A stretch of 64,000 nt of DNA from UBA1952 sp965246905 (GCA_965246905.1 CBDFFZ010000032.1:1-64000); one strand, 5' to 3'; positions 42,982 to 51,288 are shown, counted from the stretch's first letter. Numbers and translations: made by a program. Notes: a model not told the origin generated them from the letters alone.

Positions 42982-43362
42982 ATGGCTCGTATAGCTGGTA
43001 TTGATCTTCCGAAAAACAAGCGTGGCGAAATTGCGCTGACGTACATTTATGGCATTGGCAAGAGCACTGCACAACGCATCCTCACCACCGGCGGTATCGA
43101 CTACGATAAGAAAGCAGGTGAGTGGAATGACGAGGAGCAGGCCCTTATCCGTAACATGATCACCGCCGAAATCAAGGTGGAAGGTCAGTTGCGCTCTGAA
43201 GTGCAGATGAACATCAAGCGCCTTATGGACATCGCTTGCTATCGCGGATTGCGCCACCGTAAAGGACTGCCGCTGCGTGGACAACGTACACGTACCAACA
43301 GCCGCACCCGTAAAGGCAAGCGCAAGACCGTAGCCGGTAAGAAGAAAGTAGCGAAGAAGTAA
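42982..43362 (+). CDS. rpsM: 30S ribosomal protein S13
   Basis: 126 residues, complete: MARIAGIDLPKNKRGEIALT at the start, the helix-two-turn-helix YIYGIGKSTAQRIL, and the basic C-terminus GLRHRKGLPLRGQRTRTNSR with RKGKRKTVAGKKK, which contacts the P-site tRNA. The 97-base leader contains AT-rich near-repeats of ATTTGTGATT. Confidence 0.97.
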   Translation: MARIAGIDLPKNKRGEIALTYIYGIGKSTAQRILTTGGIDYDKKAGEWNDEEQALIRNMITAEIKVEGQLRSEVQMNIKRLMDIACYRGLRHRKGLPLRGQRTRTNSRTRKGKRKTVAGKKKVAKK

Positions 43363-43366
43363 ATCC

Positions 43367-43439
43367 AGTATATAGTAAATAGTATTTAGTCCTGAGTTTT
43401 AAAGCAGACTATGCTACTATGTACTAAAGACTATATACT
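43367..43439. repeat. AT-rich imperfect hairpin between rpsM and rpsK
   Basis: Outer arms AGTATATAGT at 43367-43376 and ACTATATACT at 43430-43439, with further partial pairing inside (AGTATTTAGT opposite GTACTAAAG). It lies in a 199-base gap; the remainder (43440-43561) is a GC-richer stretch with no supportable gene. Confidence 0.5.
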
Positions 43440-43561
43440 TCAAAAAGCCACCACCGGATCCGTTCCAAACCTTCGCTGCGACGGGGAGGCTGCTGTGGCA
43501 ACTGCAACGGGCACAATGCTCCTGCTTTTAAATTTATTGATTACCTTTTTTACCATCAGAA

Positions 43562-43972
43562 ATGGCAAAAGCACAACAAAACCAGGCCTCAGCAAAGGCC
43601 GCCGCTAAAAAGCGGGTCGTAAAAGTGGATACGCATGGCGACGTGCATATCTCTGCAACCTTCAATAACATCATCATTTCTATTACCAACAAGAGCGGTC
43701 AGGTTATCTCCTGGTCTTCTGCTGGTAAAATGGGCTTCCGCGGCTCTAAGAAAAATACACCGTATGCCGCACAGACTGCTGCCGCCGATTGCGGTAAAGT
43801 AGCGCTTGATGCAGGTATGAAACGTGCAGACGTTTTTGTAAAAGGCCCGGGTTCAGGCCGTGAAGGCGCTATCCGCTCCCTCGCAAACATCGGCTTCGAA
43901 ATCACGTCTATCAAGGATATTACGCCAATGCCGCACAATGGCTGCCGCCCGCCTAAAAAGCGCCGCGTTTAA
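43562..43972 (+). CDS. rpsK: 30S ribosomal protein S11
   Basis: 136 residues, complete, platform protein of the small subunit. The N-terminal basic extension is MAKAQQNQASAKAAAKKRVV. The core reads HISATFNNIIISITNKSGQV, WSSAGKMGFRGSKKNTPYAAQ, and the terminus ITPMPHNGCRPPKKRRV. It is co-operonic with rpsM and rpsD. Confidence 0.97.
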   Translation: MAKAQQNQASAKAAAKKRVVKVDTHGDVHISATFNNIIISITNKSGQVISWSSAGKMGFRGSKKNTPYAAQTAAADCGKVALDAGMKRADVFVKGPGSGREGAIRSLANIGFEITSIKDITPMPHNGCRPPKKRRV

Positions 43973-43984
43973 TTTCAGATTTTT

Positions 43985-44025
43985 GAATTAGGATTTGTGA
44001 TTTTAAAAATCACAAATCCTAATTC
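43985..44025. repeat. perfect 20-bp inverted repeat between rpsK and rpsD
   Basis: The left arm at 43985-44004 (GAATTAGGATTTGTGATTTT) pairs exactly with 44006-44025 around one unpaired A. No T-run follows. It sits 12 bases after the rpsK stop, inside the ribosomal operon, where it may stabilise mRNA ends or attenuate; function is inferred. Confidence 0.7.
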
Positions 44026-44124
44026 TGAATTCATAAATCATCAAAAAAAGTTCCATCTCTTCCGTTTTGGCGGTTTTTATGAAGTGTTGGGGCTAATATT
44101 CTAAAACCGCTTTTATACAATATC

Positions 44125-44730
44125 ATGGCACGTTATACAGGCCCGAAAAACAGAATCAACCGCAAGTTCGGTGAGCCGATCCTCGGATCAGGTAAAGATT
44201 TGGATAAGAACAGCTTTCCTCCAGGTCAGCATGGTAATTCCAAAAAGCGCAAAACGAGCTCTGAGTATTCTACTCAGCTTCGGGAAAAGCAAAAGGCGAA
44301 ATACACTTATCTCGTACTGGAAAAGCAATTCCGTAATACCTATGTAGAGGCAGCACGGCTGAAAGGTGCAACTGGTGAAAACCTCATCAAGCTACTGGAA
44401 AGCCGCTTAGACAATGTGGTTTTTCGTATGGGCATGGCGCCTACACGTACCGCTGCACGCCAACTCGTAGGGCACAAACACCTTTTGATCAACGGGGAAA
44501 CGGTAAACATTCCTTCTTATCGCGTAAAGCCGGGAGATACCATTGAACTGAAGCCAAAGAGCAAAGCCAATACAGCCATTACCGGTATGATCCGCCCTAA
44601 GAACCAGAAAATAAGCTGGGTCGATTTCAACGAAAAAGACATGAAGGGCACCTTTATGGCGCACCCTGAGCGTGATAGCGTTCCTGAAAATATCAAGGAG
44701 CAGCTGATCGTAGAATTGTATTCTAAGTAA
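44125..44730 (+). CDS. rpsD: 30S ribosomal protein S4 (zinc-free form)
   Basis: 201 residues, complete. It starts MARYTGPKNRINRKFGEPIL; the N-terminal zinc-binding Cys of the C-plus form are absent. The S4 RNA-binding domain is at about 92-155 (LESRLDNVVFRMGMAPTRTA, HKHLLINGETVNIPSYRVKP). It is a primary 16S rRNA binder and in many bacteria the translational regulator of the alpha operon. Confidence 0.97.
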   Translation: MARYTGPKNRINRKFGEPILGSGKDLDKNSFPPGQHGNSKKRKTSSEYSTQLREKQKAKYTYLVLEKQFRNTYVEAARLKGATGENLIKLLESRLDNVVFRMGMAPTRTAARQLVGHKHLLINGETVNIPSYRVKPGDTIELKPKSKANTAITGMIRPKNQKISWVDFNEKDMKGTFMAHPERDSVPENIKEQLIVELYSK

Positions 44731-44746
44731 GCTATTAATACAGCGT

Positions 44747-44770
44747 AGCTCTATCCTGAACGGTAGAGCT
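44747..44770 (+). terminator. weak hairpin after rpsD (possible attenuator)
   Basis: A 7-bp stem AGCTCTA/TAGAGCT with a 10-base loop, followed by TTACTGCTTTTA. It lies in the 210-base gap before rpoA, which otherwise holds no gene or clear promoter. Partial termination could tune rpoA relative to the ribosomal proteins. Confidence 0.4.
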
Positions 44771-44940
44771 TTACTGCTTTTATCACTCAAGCAATTATCT
44801 GCCGGATTAATAGCAAGAATTCTGAAAGGGCGTGAGAACCTGATTTCTGAAGTGTGCTGGCAAGAAGGCAAATAATCATTCCGAAAGGAATAGTTGATTA
44901 AATAACCCAATACTCAAAATTTAAAACTTAATACTTAATA

Positions 44941-45933
44941 ATGGCTATTTTAAATTTCCAAAAACCGGACAAGATTGTTCTTCAGAAAGCAAACGACTTT
45001 GAAGCCCAGTTTGAGTTCCGTCCGCTGGAGCCCGGGTATGGCGTTACCATTGGTAATGCGCTGCGTCGTGTACTGCTTTCCTCACTGGAAGGCTACGCGA
45101 TCACTGCCATCAAGATTGCCGGTGCCGACCATGAGTTTGCTACCATCAAGGGCATTATCGAAGATGTTACCGAAATGATCCTTAACCTGAAGCAGGTGCG
45201 CTTCAAAGCTGCTGGAGATAGTGATGTAACTACCGATCGCGTAGAGCTTAATATTAAAGGCAAGGATAAGTTTACTGCTGCAATGATTGGTGATGCACTA
45301 CCATCTTTCGAGGTAATGAACCCTGAGCTAATCATCTGTAATATGGATACATCTGCCAACCTGCAGATTGAAATTCATATAGGTAAAGGCCGTGGTTATG
45401 TACCTGCCGATGAGAACCGCGCGGAAGGAATGCCGCTGGGCGTAATAGCGATTGATTCTATCTACACTCCGATCAAGAACGTAAAATATACCATTGAAAA
45501 TACACGGGTTGAGCAGCGCACCGATTTCGAAAAGCTGATCATGGACGTTTCTACAGATGGCACCATCCATCCGGAAGAAGCAGTAAAGGAAGCAAGCCGC
45601 ATCCTCATCCAGCACCTGATGATCATTACCGATGAAAACATCTCCCTCGATACGAAACGCGAGGAAAAAGAGCCGGTGATGGACGAAGAGACGATGCAAC
45701 TCCGCAAAACACTGCATACTCCATTAGAAGATCTTGAACTGAGCGTTCGCGCCTTCAATTGCCTTAAAGCTGCCAAGATCAATTCATTGAGCGAGCTCGT
45801 ACAATATACACAAGAGGAGCTGATGAAGTTCCGCAACTTCGGCCAGAAAAGCCTTTCTGAAATTGAGCAGGTACTTAATGAGCGTGGCTTAGGTTTCGGT
45901 ATGGATATCAGCCGGGTTCAAAACCTTGATTAA
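44941..45933 (+). CDS. rpoA: DNA-directed RNA polymerase alpha subunit
   Basis: 330 residues. The N-terminal dimerisation/assembly domain has EPGYGVTIGNALRRVLLSSL near 31 and ADENRAEGMPLGVIAIDSIY near 160; the C-terminal domain (about 255-325) has LEDLELSVRAFNCLKAAKI and the helix-hairpin-helix LMKFRNFGQKSLSEIEQVLN, which binds UP elements and activators. It is complete and in the usual place between rpsD and rplQ. Confidence 0.98.
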   Translation: MAILNFQKPDKIVLQKANDFEAQFEFRPLEPGYGVTIGNALRRVLLSSLEGYAITAIKIAGADHEFATIKGIIEDVTEMILNLKQVRFKAAGDSDVTTDRVELNIKGKDKFTAAMIGDALPSFEVMNPELIICNMDTSANLQIEIHIGKGRGYVPADENRAEGMPLGVIAIDSIYTPIKNVKYTIENTRVEQRTDFEKLIMDVSTDGTIHPEEAVKEASRILIQHLMIITDENISLDTKREEKEPVMDEETMQLRKTLHTPLEDLELSVRAFNCLKAAKINSLSELVQYTQEELMKFRNFGQKSLSEIEQVLNERGLGFGMDISRVQNLD

Positions 45934-46055
45934 TTTTTTATAGGAGTGAAAGATTGAGCACGCAGCTTACGCTTTCATTCCTTTCTTTTTAGTTCATTTT
46001 CATTTCTCTGCAATTCCTTGACACGGTGCGGAGAACTTTTTAAAACAAAATCGTC

Positions 46056-46682
46056 ATGCGTCACGGAGACAAAATCAACAATCTGGGTAGGAAAACTGCT
46101 CACAGAAAGGCACTAATGAGCAATATGACTTGCTCACTTATCACGTATAAGCGGATTACAACAACGCTTGCAAAAGCAAAAGCCTTGCGCGTACATGCAG
46201 AGCCGCTCATTACCCGCGCTAAAGTGGATAGCACGCACAACCGTCGTATCATCTTTTCCTATCTCCAGGATAAGGCTGCGACAACTGAGCTGTTTACCGT
46301 AATTGGCGATAAGGTGGCAGGCCGCCCTGGAGGATATACCCGCATTATCAAGCTTCCACGCCGTATTGGCGATGCTGCTGACATGGCAATGATCGAGCTC
46401 GTGGATTTTAATGAAATCTACACGAAAGACGGCAATGCCGCGGATGCTAAGAAGACCCGCCGTAGCCGCCGTTCAGGTGGTGGTGCAAAAGCTGCAACTA
46501 CAACCGAAGCTGCTGAAACTGTGACAGAACCACAATCAGCCGAAGCGAACATTGAGGCGCACAATACCGCAGACCAGGATATGGCTTCAGATGAAGCTCC
46601 TGCCGCACCTGAAATGCCTGCTGCTGATGAAACACCGGCTCCTTCAGCGGATAATGACCATAAAGGCGAAGACAACGCTTAA
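46056..46682 (+). CDS. rplQ: 50S ribosomal protein L17 with long acidic C-terminal extension
   Basis: 208 residues. The first about 120 are the L17 core (MRHGDKINNLGRKTAHRKAL, FSYLQDKAATTELFTVIGDK, GGYTRIIKLPRRIGDAADMA). After KKTRRSRRSGGGAKA come about 60 residues rich in Ala, Glu and Thr and highly acidic, ending DETPAPSADNDHKGEDNA. E. coli L17 has 127 residues. Such tails occur in other Bacteroidota; this one is probably disordered. It is the last gene of the operon, followed by a strong terminator. Confidence 0.96.
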   Translation: MRHGDKINNLGRKTAHRKALMSNMTCSLITYKRITTTLAKAKALRVHAEPLITRAKVDSTHNRRIIFSYLQDKAATTELFTVIGDKVAGRPGGYTRIIKLPRRIGDAADMAMIELVDFNEIYTKDGNAADAKKTRRSRRSGGGAKAATTTEAAETVTEPQSAEANIEAHNTADQDMASDEAPAAPEMPAADETPAPSADNDHKGEDNA

Positions 46683-46705
46683 TTCAGCTTAAATAATCAC
46701 CAATC

Positions 46706-46734
46706 ACAGGCTGCTATCGCAATATAGCAGCCTG
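46706..46734 (+). terminator. terminator of the ribosomal operon
   Basis: A perfect 12-bp stem ACAGGCTGCTAT/ATAGCAGCCTGT with a 5-base loop, followed by TTTATTTT. Confidence 0.9.
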
Positions 46735-46847
46735 TTTTATTTTACCGAAAACTTACGCTATTAGTAAGGCAGTAATGGGAATGCTGGCTCATAATCATTA
46801 AATTGCATGTTCTATTCACTATAAGTATTCATCACTAAAAGACAGGA

Positions 46848-49028
46848 ATGATTAAAAAAGCATTATTGCTGATTGGCACTTTATGTACTGTTGCAACCGC
46901 ATCTTTTGCACAGGGCTGTATCACGGATATAATAAATAATAAACTGCGGCAGGAGCATCCTGAAATCGCCGTTTTTGATGCACAGCTCGAGCGGGATATT
47001 GCTGCAAGTATTCAGAATATGAAGGTTCAAGGACTGATGCGTGGCACTGCAAATGATACGGATACCTCGTTCCTCGATATCCCTGTTGTTGTACATATCG
47101 TACATGATTTTGGTGCAGAATATATTTCGGACGACAAGGTTTACACTATGATGGCCGAACTGAACGCTGTTTATAGCAAGAAAAATTTATCCGAGCTTAC
47201 AAATGTCATTCCAACATTTGTCCCTTATATTGGTAATATGCACCTGCGCTTTCATCTTGCTGGTAAAGACCCCAATGGTAATCCTACGCATGGCATTACC
47301 CGTACCCGCAGCTATCTTACGGTGGGTGGTGATAACCAGGCAAAGCTTGATTACTGGCGTAATGATTCATACCTAAACATTTGGTTCATTAAAGTGATCG
47401 GTCAGGCTGCACAAACCGGTATCGTAGCTGCTTACAGCATGTATCCGGGATCGGCTCAGTTTGATCCCTACCATGATGGCCTCATTGCCAACTACCAGTT
47501 CATTGTAGGAAATGGTGGCGGTAATAATACGGTACCCCACGAAATCGGCCACTATTTTAACCTGCAGCATCCATGGGGCAATACCAACAATCCGGGCGTA
47601 GCTTGTGGTGATGACGGTGTTGATGATACCCCGCCAACAAAAGGGCATTTTAGCACCTGTGATGTTTATGATGTAACCTGTGCTGTTGGCTATACAAAAA
47701 ATGGCATCAACTACCCCGATACTACGAATGTGCAGAATATTATGGATTATTCTTCCTGCGAGCTGATGTTTACAACCGGTCAGGCGCAGCGTACCCGTGC
47801 CGCACTCCGGAGCTCAGTTGCTGCCCGTAATAATTTATATTCTCCAGCCAATCTCGCTGCTACCGGTGCGCTATTACCCCGCCCTTCGCTGCCGCCGGTT
47901 GCTGATTTTTCAAATACCCGTTATTTTGGCTGTGCCAATACCAATGTATTTACGTTCATCAATCGTAGCTGGAATGATACTGTAACAGGCGTTAACTGGA
48001 CCTTCTCCAATGGCTCTTCACAGGCAACTTCTACTTCTACAGGTTCAGTTGCTTCGCTTTCTTTTACCGATCCCGGTTGGGTAACAGTAGGGCTTACTGC
48101 TACAAGTGCAGGCGGCTCAAACACTGTTACAAAGCAGGCTGTTTATGTTGCTGATCCGGTAGCGGTCAATCCTTCCGGATATCTGGGCGAATTTGCGCCA
48201 GGTACGGATGCAGGAAAATATCCGGCATTTAATTATTACAATACTCCCCGCAAATGGGCACTTGCTACCAATGCTGGTGTTTATGACCAATATTCCATGA
48301 AGTACACGAATATTGATCCGCGCAGCACACCCCAGGAAAAAGCTTCCGGTATGCCACTCGGCGATTACTCAGATTTTTTCACACCGGGTTTTGATCTTTC
48401 CGGCTCGCAGTTCTCTACCGTAGCTAATCTTAGCTTTTTTACCGCAGGCGCTTACCGCAGTGCTTCTCAAAATGATTTGCTCGAGATTACTTATTCTATT
48501 GATTGCGGTACAAGCTGGCGTAAACTGGATTCTATAAAAGCTGATAGTATTGCTACTGTTCCTGTTAGTTCCTCAGATTTTACACCTTCCAATGCCGGCC
48601 AATGGAGGCTTCATAACACAGTGCTGCCTGCAGCGGCAAAAGTGGCGAAAGTATTTTTCCGTTTCCGCTACCGCCCGGGTGTTGATGGTAATCAAATGGG
48701 TTCCGGCAATAACTTTTATATTGATCGCATCGTTCTATCGCCAAACTTTGCCGGCATTGACGAGCATGAGCTTGCAGAAAATGGCATCGCGTTAGCGCCA
48801 AACCCTACCAGTGGCAATGCGTATGTAATTCTTAGCGCTGCCAACACCGGCACTGCGAAGATTCGTGTTACCGATATAACAGGCAAACTTGTATATAGTA
48901 CGGCTCAGATTATTTCCGGTACTACTAAAATAGAAATCCCATCGTCAGTGCTTACGGTAAAGGGCATGTATCTGGTACAGGTACTTACCGATAGTAAGCC
49001 TTATACACGCAAGCTAATCGTGTATTAA
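46848..49028 (+). CDS. secreted M43-type zinc metalloprotease with PKD domain and T9SS tail
   Basis: 726 residues. Signal peptide (MIKKALLLIGTLCTVATASFA), prodomain (about 22-75), then an M43/cytophagalysin catalytic domain (about 76-325) with the zinc motif HEIGHYFNLQHPWG near 231, Cys-containing metal loop GVACGDDGVDDTPPT and the Met-turn region NIMDYSSCELMFT. A PKD-like domain follows (about 350-435, FTFINRSWNDTVTGVNW), then a beta-sandwich region and the T9SS type A domain at the end (LAPNPTSGNAYV, VTDITGKLVYS, GMYLVQVLTDSKPYTRKLI). It is exported to the cell surface or medium to digest proteins. Confidence 0.93.
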   Translation: MIKKALLLIGTLCTVATASFAQGCITDIINNKLRQEHPEIAVFDAQLERDIAASIQNMKVQGLMRGTANDTDTSFLDIPVVVHIVHDFGAEYISDDKVYTMMAELNAVYSKKNLSELTNVIPTFVPYIGNMHLRFHLAGKDPNGNPTHGITRTRSYLTVGGDNQAKLDYWRNDSYLNIWFIKVIGQAAQTGIVAAYSMYPGSAQFDPYHDGLIANYQFIVGNGGGNNTVPHEIGHYFNLQHPWGNTNNPGVACGDDGVDDTPPTKGHFSTCDVYDVTCAVGYTKNGINYPDTTNVQNIMDYSSCELMFTTGQAQRTRAALRSSVAARNNLYSPANLAATGALLPRPSLPPVADFSNTRYFGCANTNVFTFINRSWNDTVTGVNWTFSNGSSQATSTSTGSVASLSFTDPGWVTVGLTATSAGGSNTVTKQAVYVADPVAVNPSGYLGEFAPGTDAGKYPAFNYYNTPRKWALATNAGVYDQYSMKYTNIDPRSTPQEKASGMPLGDYSDFFTPGFDLSGSQFSTVANLSFFTAGAYRSASQNDLLEITYSIDCGTSWRKLDSIKADSIATVPVSSSDFTPSNAGQWRLHNTVLPAAAKVAKVFFRFRYRPGVDGNQMGSGNNFYIDRIVLSPNFAGIDEHELAENGIALAPNPTSGNAYVILSAANTGTAKIRVTDITGKLVYSTAQIISGTTKIEIPSSVLTVKGMYLVQVLTDSKPYTRKLIVY

Positions 49029-49052
49029 GCGCTGCCGAATTCAATATTAGGA

Positions 49053-49080
49053 ATGGCTGCTTCCGCACGGGAGCAGCCAT
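49053..49080 (+). terminator. terminator of the M43 protease gene
   Basis: A 9-bp stem ATGGCTGCT/AGCAGCCAT with a 10-base loop, followed by TATTTATTT, 25 bases after the stop. Confidence 0.75.
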
Positions 49081-49234
49081 TATTTATTTAAATGAATAAG
49101 CCAGCTATGTAAATGCAGCGGCAATGAAGCATATCCCGGTAAACACTGGAAGCTGCCCGCTGACTCCAAGTGGCCCATGGTATTTGCTGTAAAGCCAGGC
49201 ACAGGATGCTAAAACGGCCTCTTCGCACTCAAAT
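49081..49234. other. intergenic sequence before the 42-bp repeat
   Basis: No gene. The last 42 bases (49193-49234) look like a heavily diverged extra unit of the following tandem repeat, sharing GCTAAAA and the final CAAAT spacing. Confidence 0.4.
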
Positions 49235-49444
49235 GCGTGTGCATAGTGTCTAAATCTTCATTCCATGAATATTAATTTCAATACATTGGTCCAAAATATT
49301 CATGCACGGAGAATTAATGCTTATACATCGCGCCTAAATCTTTCAGCCATAGAGATTAATATTGATGCATCGGGCCTAAAAACGTGAGCCTTAAAGATTA
49401 ATGCTTATGCGTTGTTCATAAATACGTGTGCACGGTCTGTAAAT
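49235..49444. repeat. 42-bp tandem repeat, five imperfect units
   Basis: Units start at 49235, 49277, 49319, 49361 and 49403, each exactly 42 bp. Shared columns are a GCAT-type block at positions 7-10, C(C/T)TAAA at about 15-20, and (G/A)ATTAAT at the unit end (four of five). All frames contain stops (TAA in the unit), so it is not coding. It lies between the protease gene and the IS element. Bases 49445-49550 hold nothing recognised. Confidence 0.75.
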
Positions 49445-49828
49445 GTCACTACACCATGAATAATCCCCTTTTATTAATCTCTGGATGCCTTATTATGCCC
49501 TGTCAAGCTGGATTGCCGGGGAACCAATTGCTGTTCATTTGTAAACTAAGTGTCTGGTCCTAAAAAAGCTTTACACTTCTGAGCGTTGTTTTTAATTTTG
49601 CCGACACTGCATCGGCTTATCGCTGATTCAAGGTATACCCTTTTATTTTGATCCTGATTTGGTCTTTCAGCCCCCTCTCTTATTCCTGAACTTAGGGTGG
49701 CTGTTCTTTCTTATTATGGATTCCCCTTACATCCTGCACCGGTAATTCTGTCAGCCCCTTCACCTCTTTCCTTATTCCTGTTTACCCCCGGCAGGATCCA
49801 CCCTTATTCCTGTTTTCCTGTCCCCGCA

Positions 49829-49904
49829 GTGTTATCCACCTAAATGTTTAGGCGGGCAGGCCCCAAAGCCTGCCCGCCGTATAGAACATTTAGGTGGATA
49901 ACAC
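49829..49904. repeat. 76-bp compound palindrome at the transposase 3' end
   Basis: Outer arms are 20 bp, exact: GTGTTATCCACCTAAATGTT at 49829-49848 and its complement at 49885-49904. Inner arms are 11 bp: GGCGGGCAGGC at 49851-49861 and GCCTGCCCGCC at 49868-49878. The orfB stop (49890) lies inside the right outer arm. It could be a strong terminator, an exported-mRNA block, or a second mobile element's end. Confidence 0.85.
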
Positions 49905-50834
49905 GGCCACAGGCTTCGCTATGCTTTCCTTTATCACCACTTCCTCAGCCCCGTCCCCGGATACGCTGACCGGTGACTTGCCCCAGCGTTTTCGAAGCAC
50001 ACCCTGACCCTCGTGCGCCACGTCAGGGGTCAGGTAATCGCAGCTCGCGTGCGGACGAAGATTGTTATAACGCACCGCCGCGCTGTCCACCGCCACCGAC
50101 GCTGCCCCATAATGCTCGAAAGTCTGATCCAGCTCAAACTCGTCTTTAAGAATGCCATTGACCCGCTCGGCAAGTGCATTCTCGTAGGGATCACCGTTCT
50201 CGGTCATCGAGATGCGGATCTTATTGGCCTTCAATTCATCCACATATTCCCCGCAGCAGTACTGCACGCCGCGGTCCGAGTGATGGATCAGCGCTTCGGT
50301 GACCTTGTTGGCAGCCACGGCCATCTTCAGGGCCAGAAGCGGGCCTTCGGCGTGCAGCCCCTTTTGCAGCCGGTAGCCCACGATCTTGTGGCTGTAGGCA
50401 TCGGTGATGATGCTTAGGTAACAGAAGCTGTCCCCGGCCCGCAGGTAAGTAATGTCGCTTACCCAGAGCTGGCAGGGGCCGTCCAGCGCCAGGTCCCGGA
50501 TCAGGTTGGGATACTTTCGGTAGGGATGGTCTGAATCGGTGGTGCGCGCCTTACGCCTGCGTTTTCGCATGAGCATGCCATGGCGGTCAAGCAAATCATA
50601 AAGACCATCGCGGCCGAGCTTTATGGCATGGCGCCCAAAGGGTTCTGTGAGCATAAAATGCAGCTTGGCGGCGCCAATGCGGGGTAGATCGCGGCGGATG
50701 TCACCCACCAGCTTTAGTACCAGGGTATCGCGGATGCCCCGGTTGTGCTGCCGCTCACCGTAATCGTAGAAAGCCTGTCTCGACTTCCCAAACAGTGCGC
50801 ACAGGGTACCCAGACCATGGCGGTCGGGATACAA
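49890..50834 (-). CDS. IS3-family transposase OrfB (DDE integrase domain)
   Basis: 314 residues from a TTG at 50834. It has an HTH_21-like region near the start and the rve integrase core with the DDE triad: WVSDITYL (first Asp, about 130), IHHSDRGVQY (second Asp, about 190) and ALAERVNGILKDEF (Glu, about 226). It catalyses strand transfer of the element. It is normally made as an OrfAB fusion by -1 frameshifting on the A7 run near the orfA end; reading through in that phase gives KKSWHQTVSLLRILYPDRHG, which continues in frame. The extreme C-terminus (AVLST) is encoded inside the palindrome. Confidence 0.9.
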   Translation of the reverse strand: MYPDRHGLGTLCALFGKSRQAFYDYGERQHNRGIRDTLVLKLVGDIRRDLPRIGAAKLHFMLTEPFGRHAIKLGRDGLYDLLDRHGMLMRKRRRKARTTDSDHPYRKYPNLIRDLALDGPCQLWVSDITYLRAGDSFCYLSIITDAYSHKIVGYRLQKGLHAEGPLLALKMAVAANKVTEALIHHSDRGVQYCCGEYVDELKANKIRISMTENGDPYENALAERVNGILKDEFELDQTFEHYGAASVAVDSAAVRYNNLRPHASCDYLTPDVAHEGQGVLRKRWGKSPVSVSGDGAEEVVIKESIAKPVAVLST

Positions 50835-50848
50835 AATGCGCAGCAGAC

Positions 50849-51262
50849 TTACTGTTTGGTGCCAGCTTTTTTTCGGATCTCGATTTTGAACTGGTCTTCG
50901 GCCACGTCGATCATCGTATCCAGGGCGGTGCCGCGCAGCCGGGCATGCGCCAGCTGGTCTTCGAGCTCTTTGTTTCTTTTGCGCAAGGCATCGAGCTCTG
51001 CCTGTTCGGCCTCGGTCATAGGGGGCAAAGGTAGGGGATGGGTGTCGCCGTAGCGTCTGATCCAGGTGTAGATCAGGGCTCGGCCGCTTGCCGGGCTAAG
51101 GCCGAATCGCTCGATGGCCTGACTGGCTGTCAGTTCACCGCAGCGGATCTCACCGACCAGCCAGCGGCGGAAAGCGGTCTCAAATTGTTGTGCTTCCCCC
51201 ACCTGGCCGAAGCTGTCTGATAACCGGATTGTGTAGCCCGGCTTTGTCTTTTGTTCTTGCAT
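50849..51262 (-). CDS. IS3-family transposase OrfA (helix-turn-helix)
   Basis: 137 residues. The N-terminal half (about 18-75) is a helix-turn-helix DNA-binding region (RRWLVGEIRCGELTASQAIE, LSPASGRALIYTWIRRYGD); a leucine-zipper-like coiled coil follows (about 85-110, EAEQAELDALRKRNKELEDQ). It binds the terminal repeats and can repress transposition. It ends in KKAGTKQ just after the A7 slippery run. Confidence 0.88.
   Translation of the reverse strand: MQEQKTKPGYTIRLSDSFGQVGEAQQFETAFRRWLVGEIRCGELTASQAIERFGLSPASGRALIYTWIRRYGDTHPLPLPPMTEAEQAELDALRKRNKELEDQLAHARLRGTALDTMIDVAEDQFKIEIRKKAGTKQ
50867..50873 (-). promoter_or_regulatory. A7 programmed -1 frameshift site
   Basis: The minus strand reads CGAAAAAAAGC, seven A at codons Lys-Lys near the orfA end. 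Slipping by -1 here moves ribosomes into an open frame that joins orfB without a stop, giving the OrfAB transposase. Slippery A runs are the standard mechanism in IS3 elements. Confidence 0.7.
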
Positions 51263-51288
51263 TTACTCTGGTTTTTAATCCCCAGACG

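Larger units (their letters stand above)
49551..51288 (-). mobile_element. IS3-family insertion sequence
   Basis: Two overlapping-phase transposase genes on the minus strand with a DDE integrase core. Proposed ends are TGTCTGGTCCTAAAAAAG at 49551-49568 and, inverted, CGTCTGGGGATTAAAAAC at 51271-51288 (about 12 of 18 matching). No direct target duplication is convincing, so the limits are tentative. At about 1.74 kb it is longer than most IS3 elements because about 340 bases on the orfB side are non-coding, with three CTTATTCCTG repeats (near 49678, 49763 and 49803) and a large palindrome. The reading frames are intact, suggesting recent activity. Confidence 0.6.

Noticed and set aside
43411..43608. 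65-residue open frame between rpsM and rpsK
   Set aside because: It overlaps the rpsK start in another frame and the AT-rich hairpin, and has no coding character.
49235..49444. CRISPR or integron attC considered for the 42-bp units
   Set aside because: No spacer/repeat alternation, no palindromic attC core, no integrase or cas gene.
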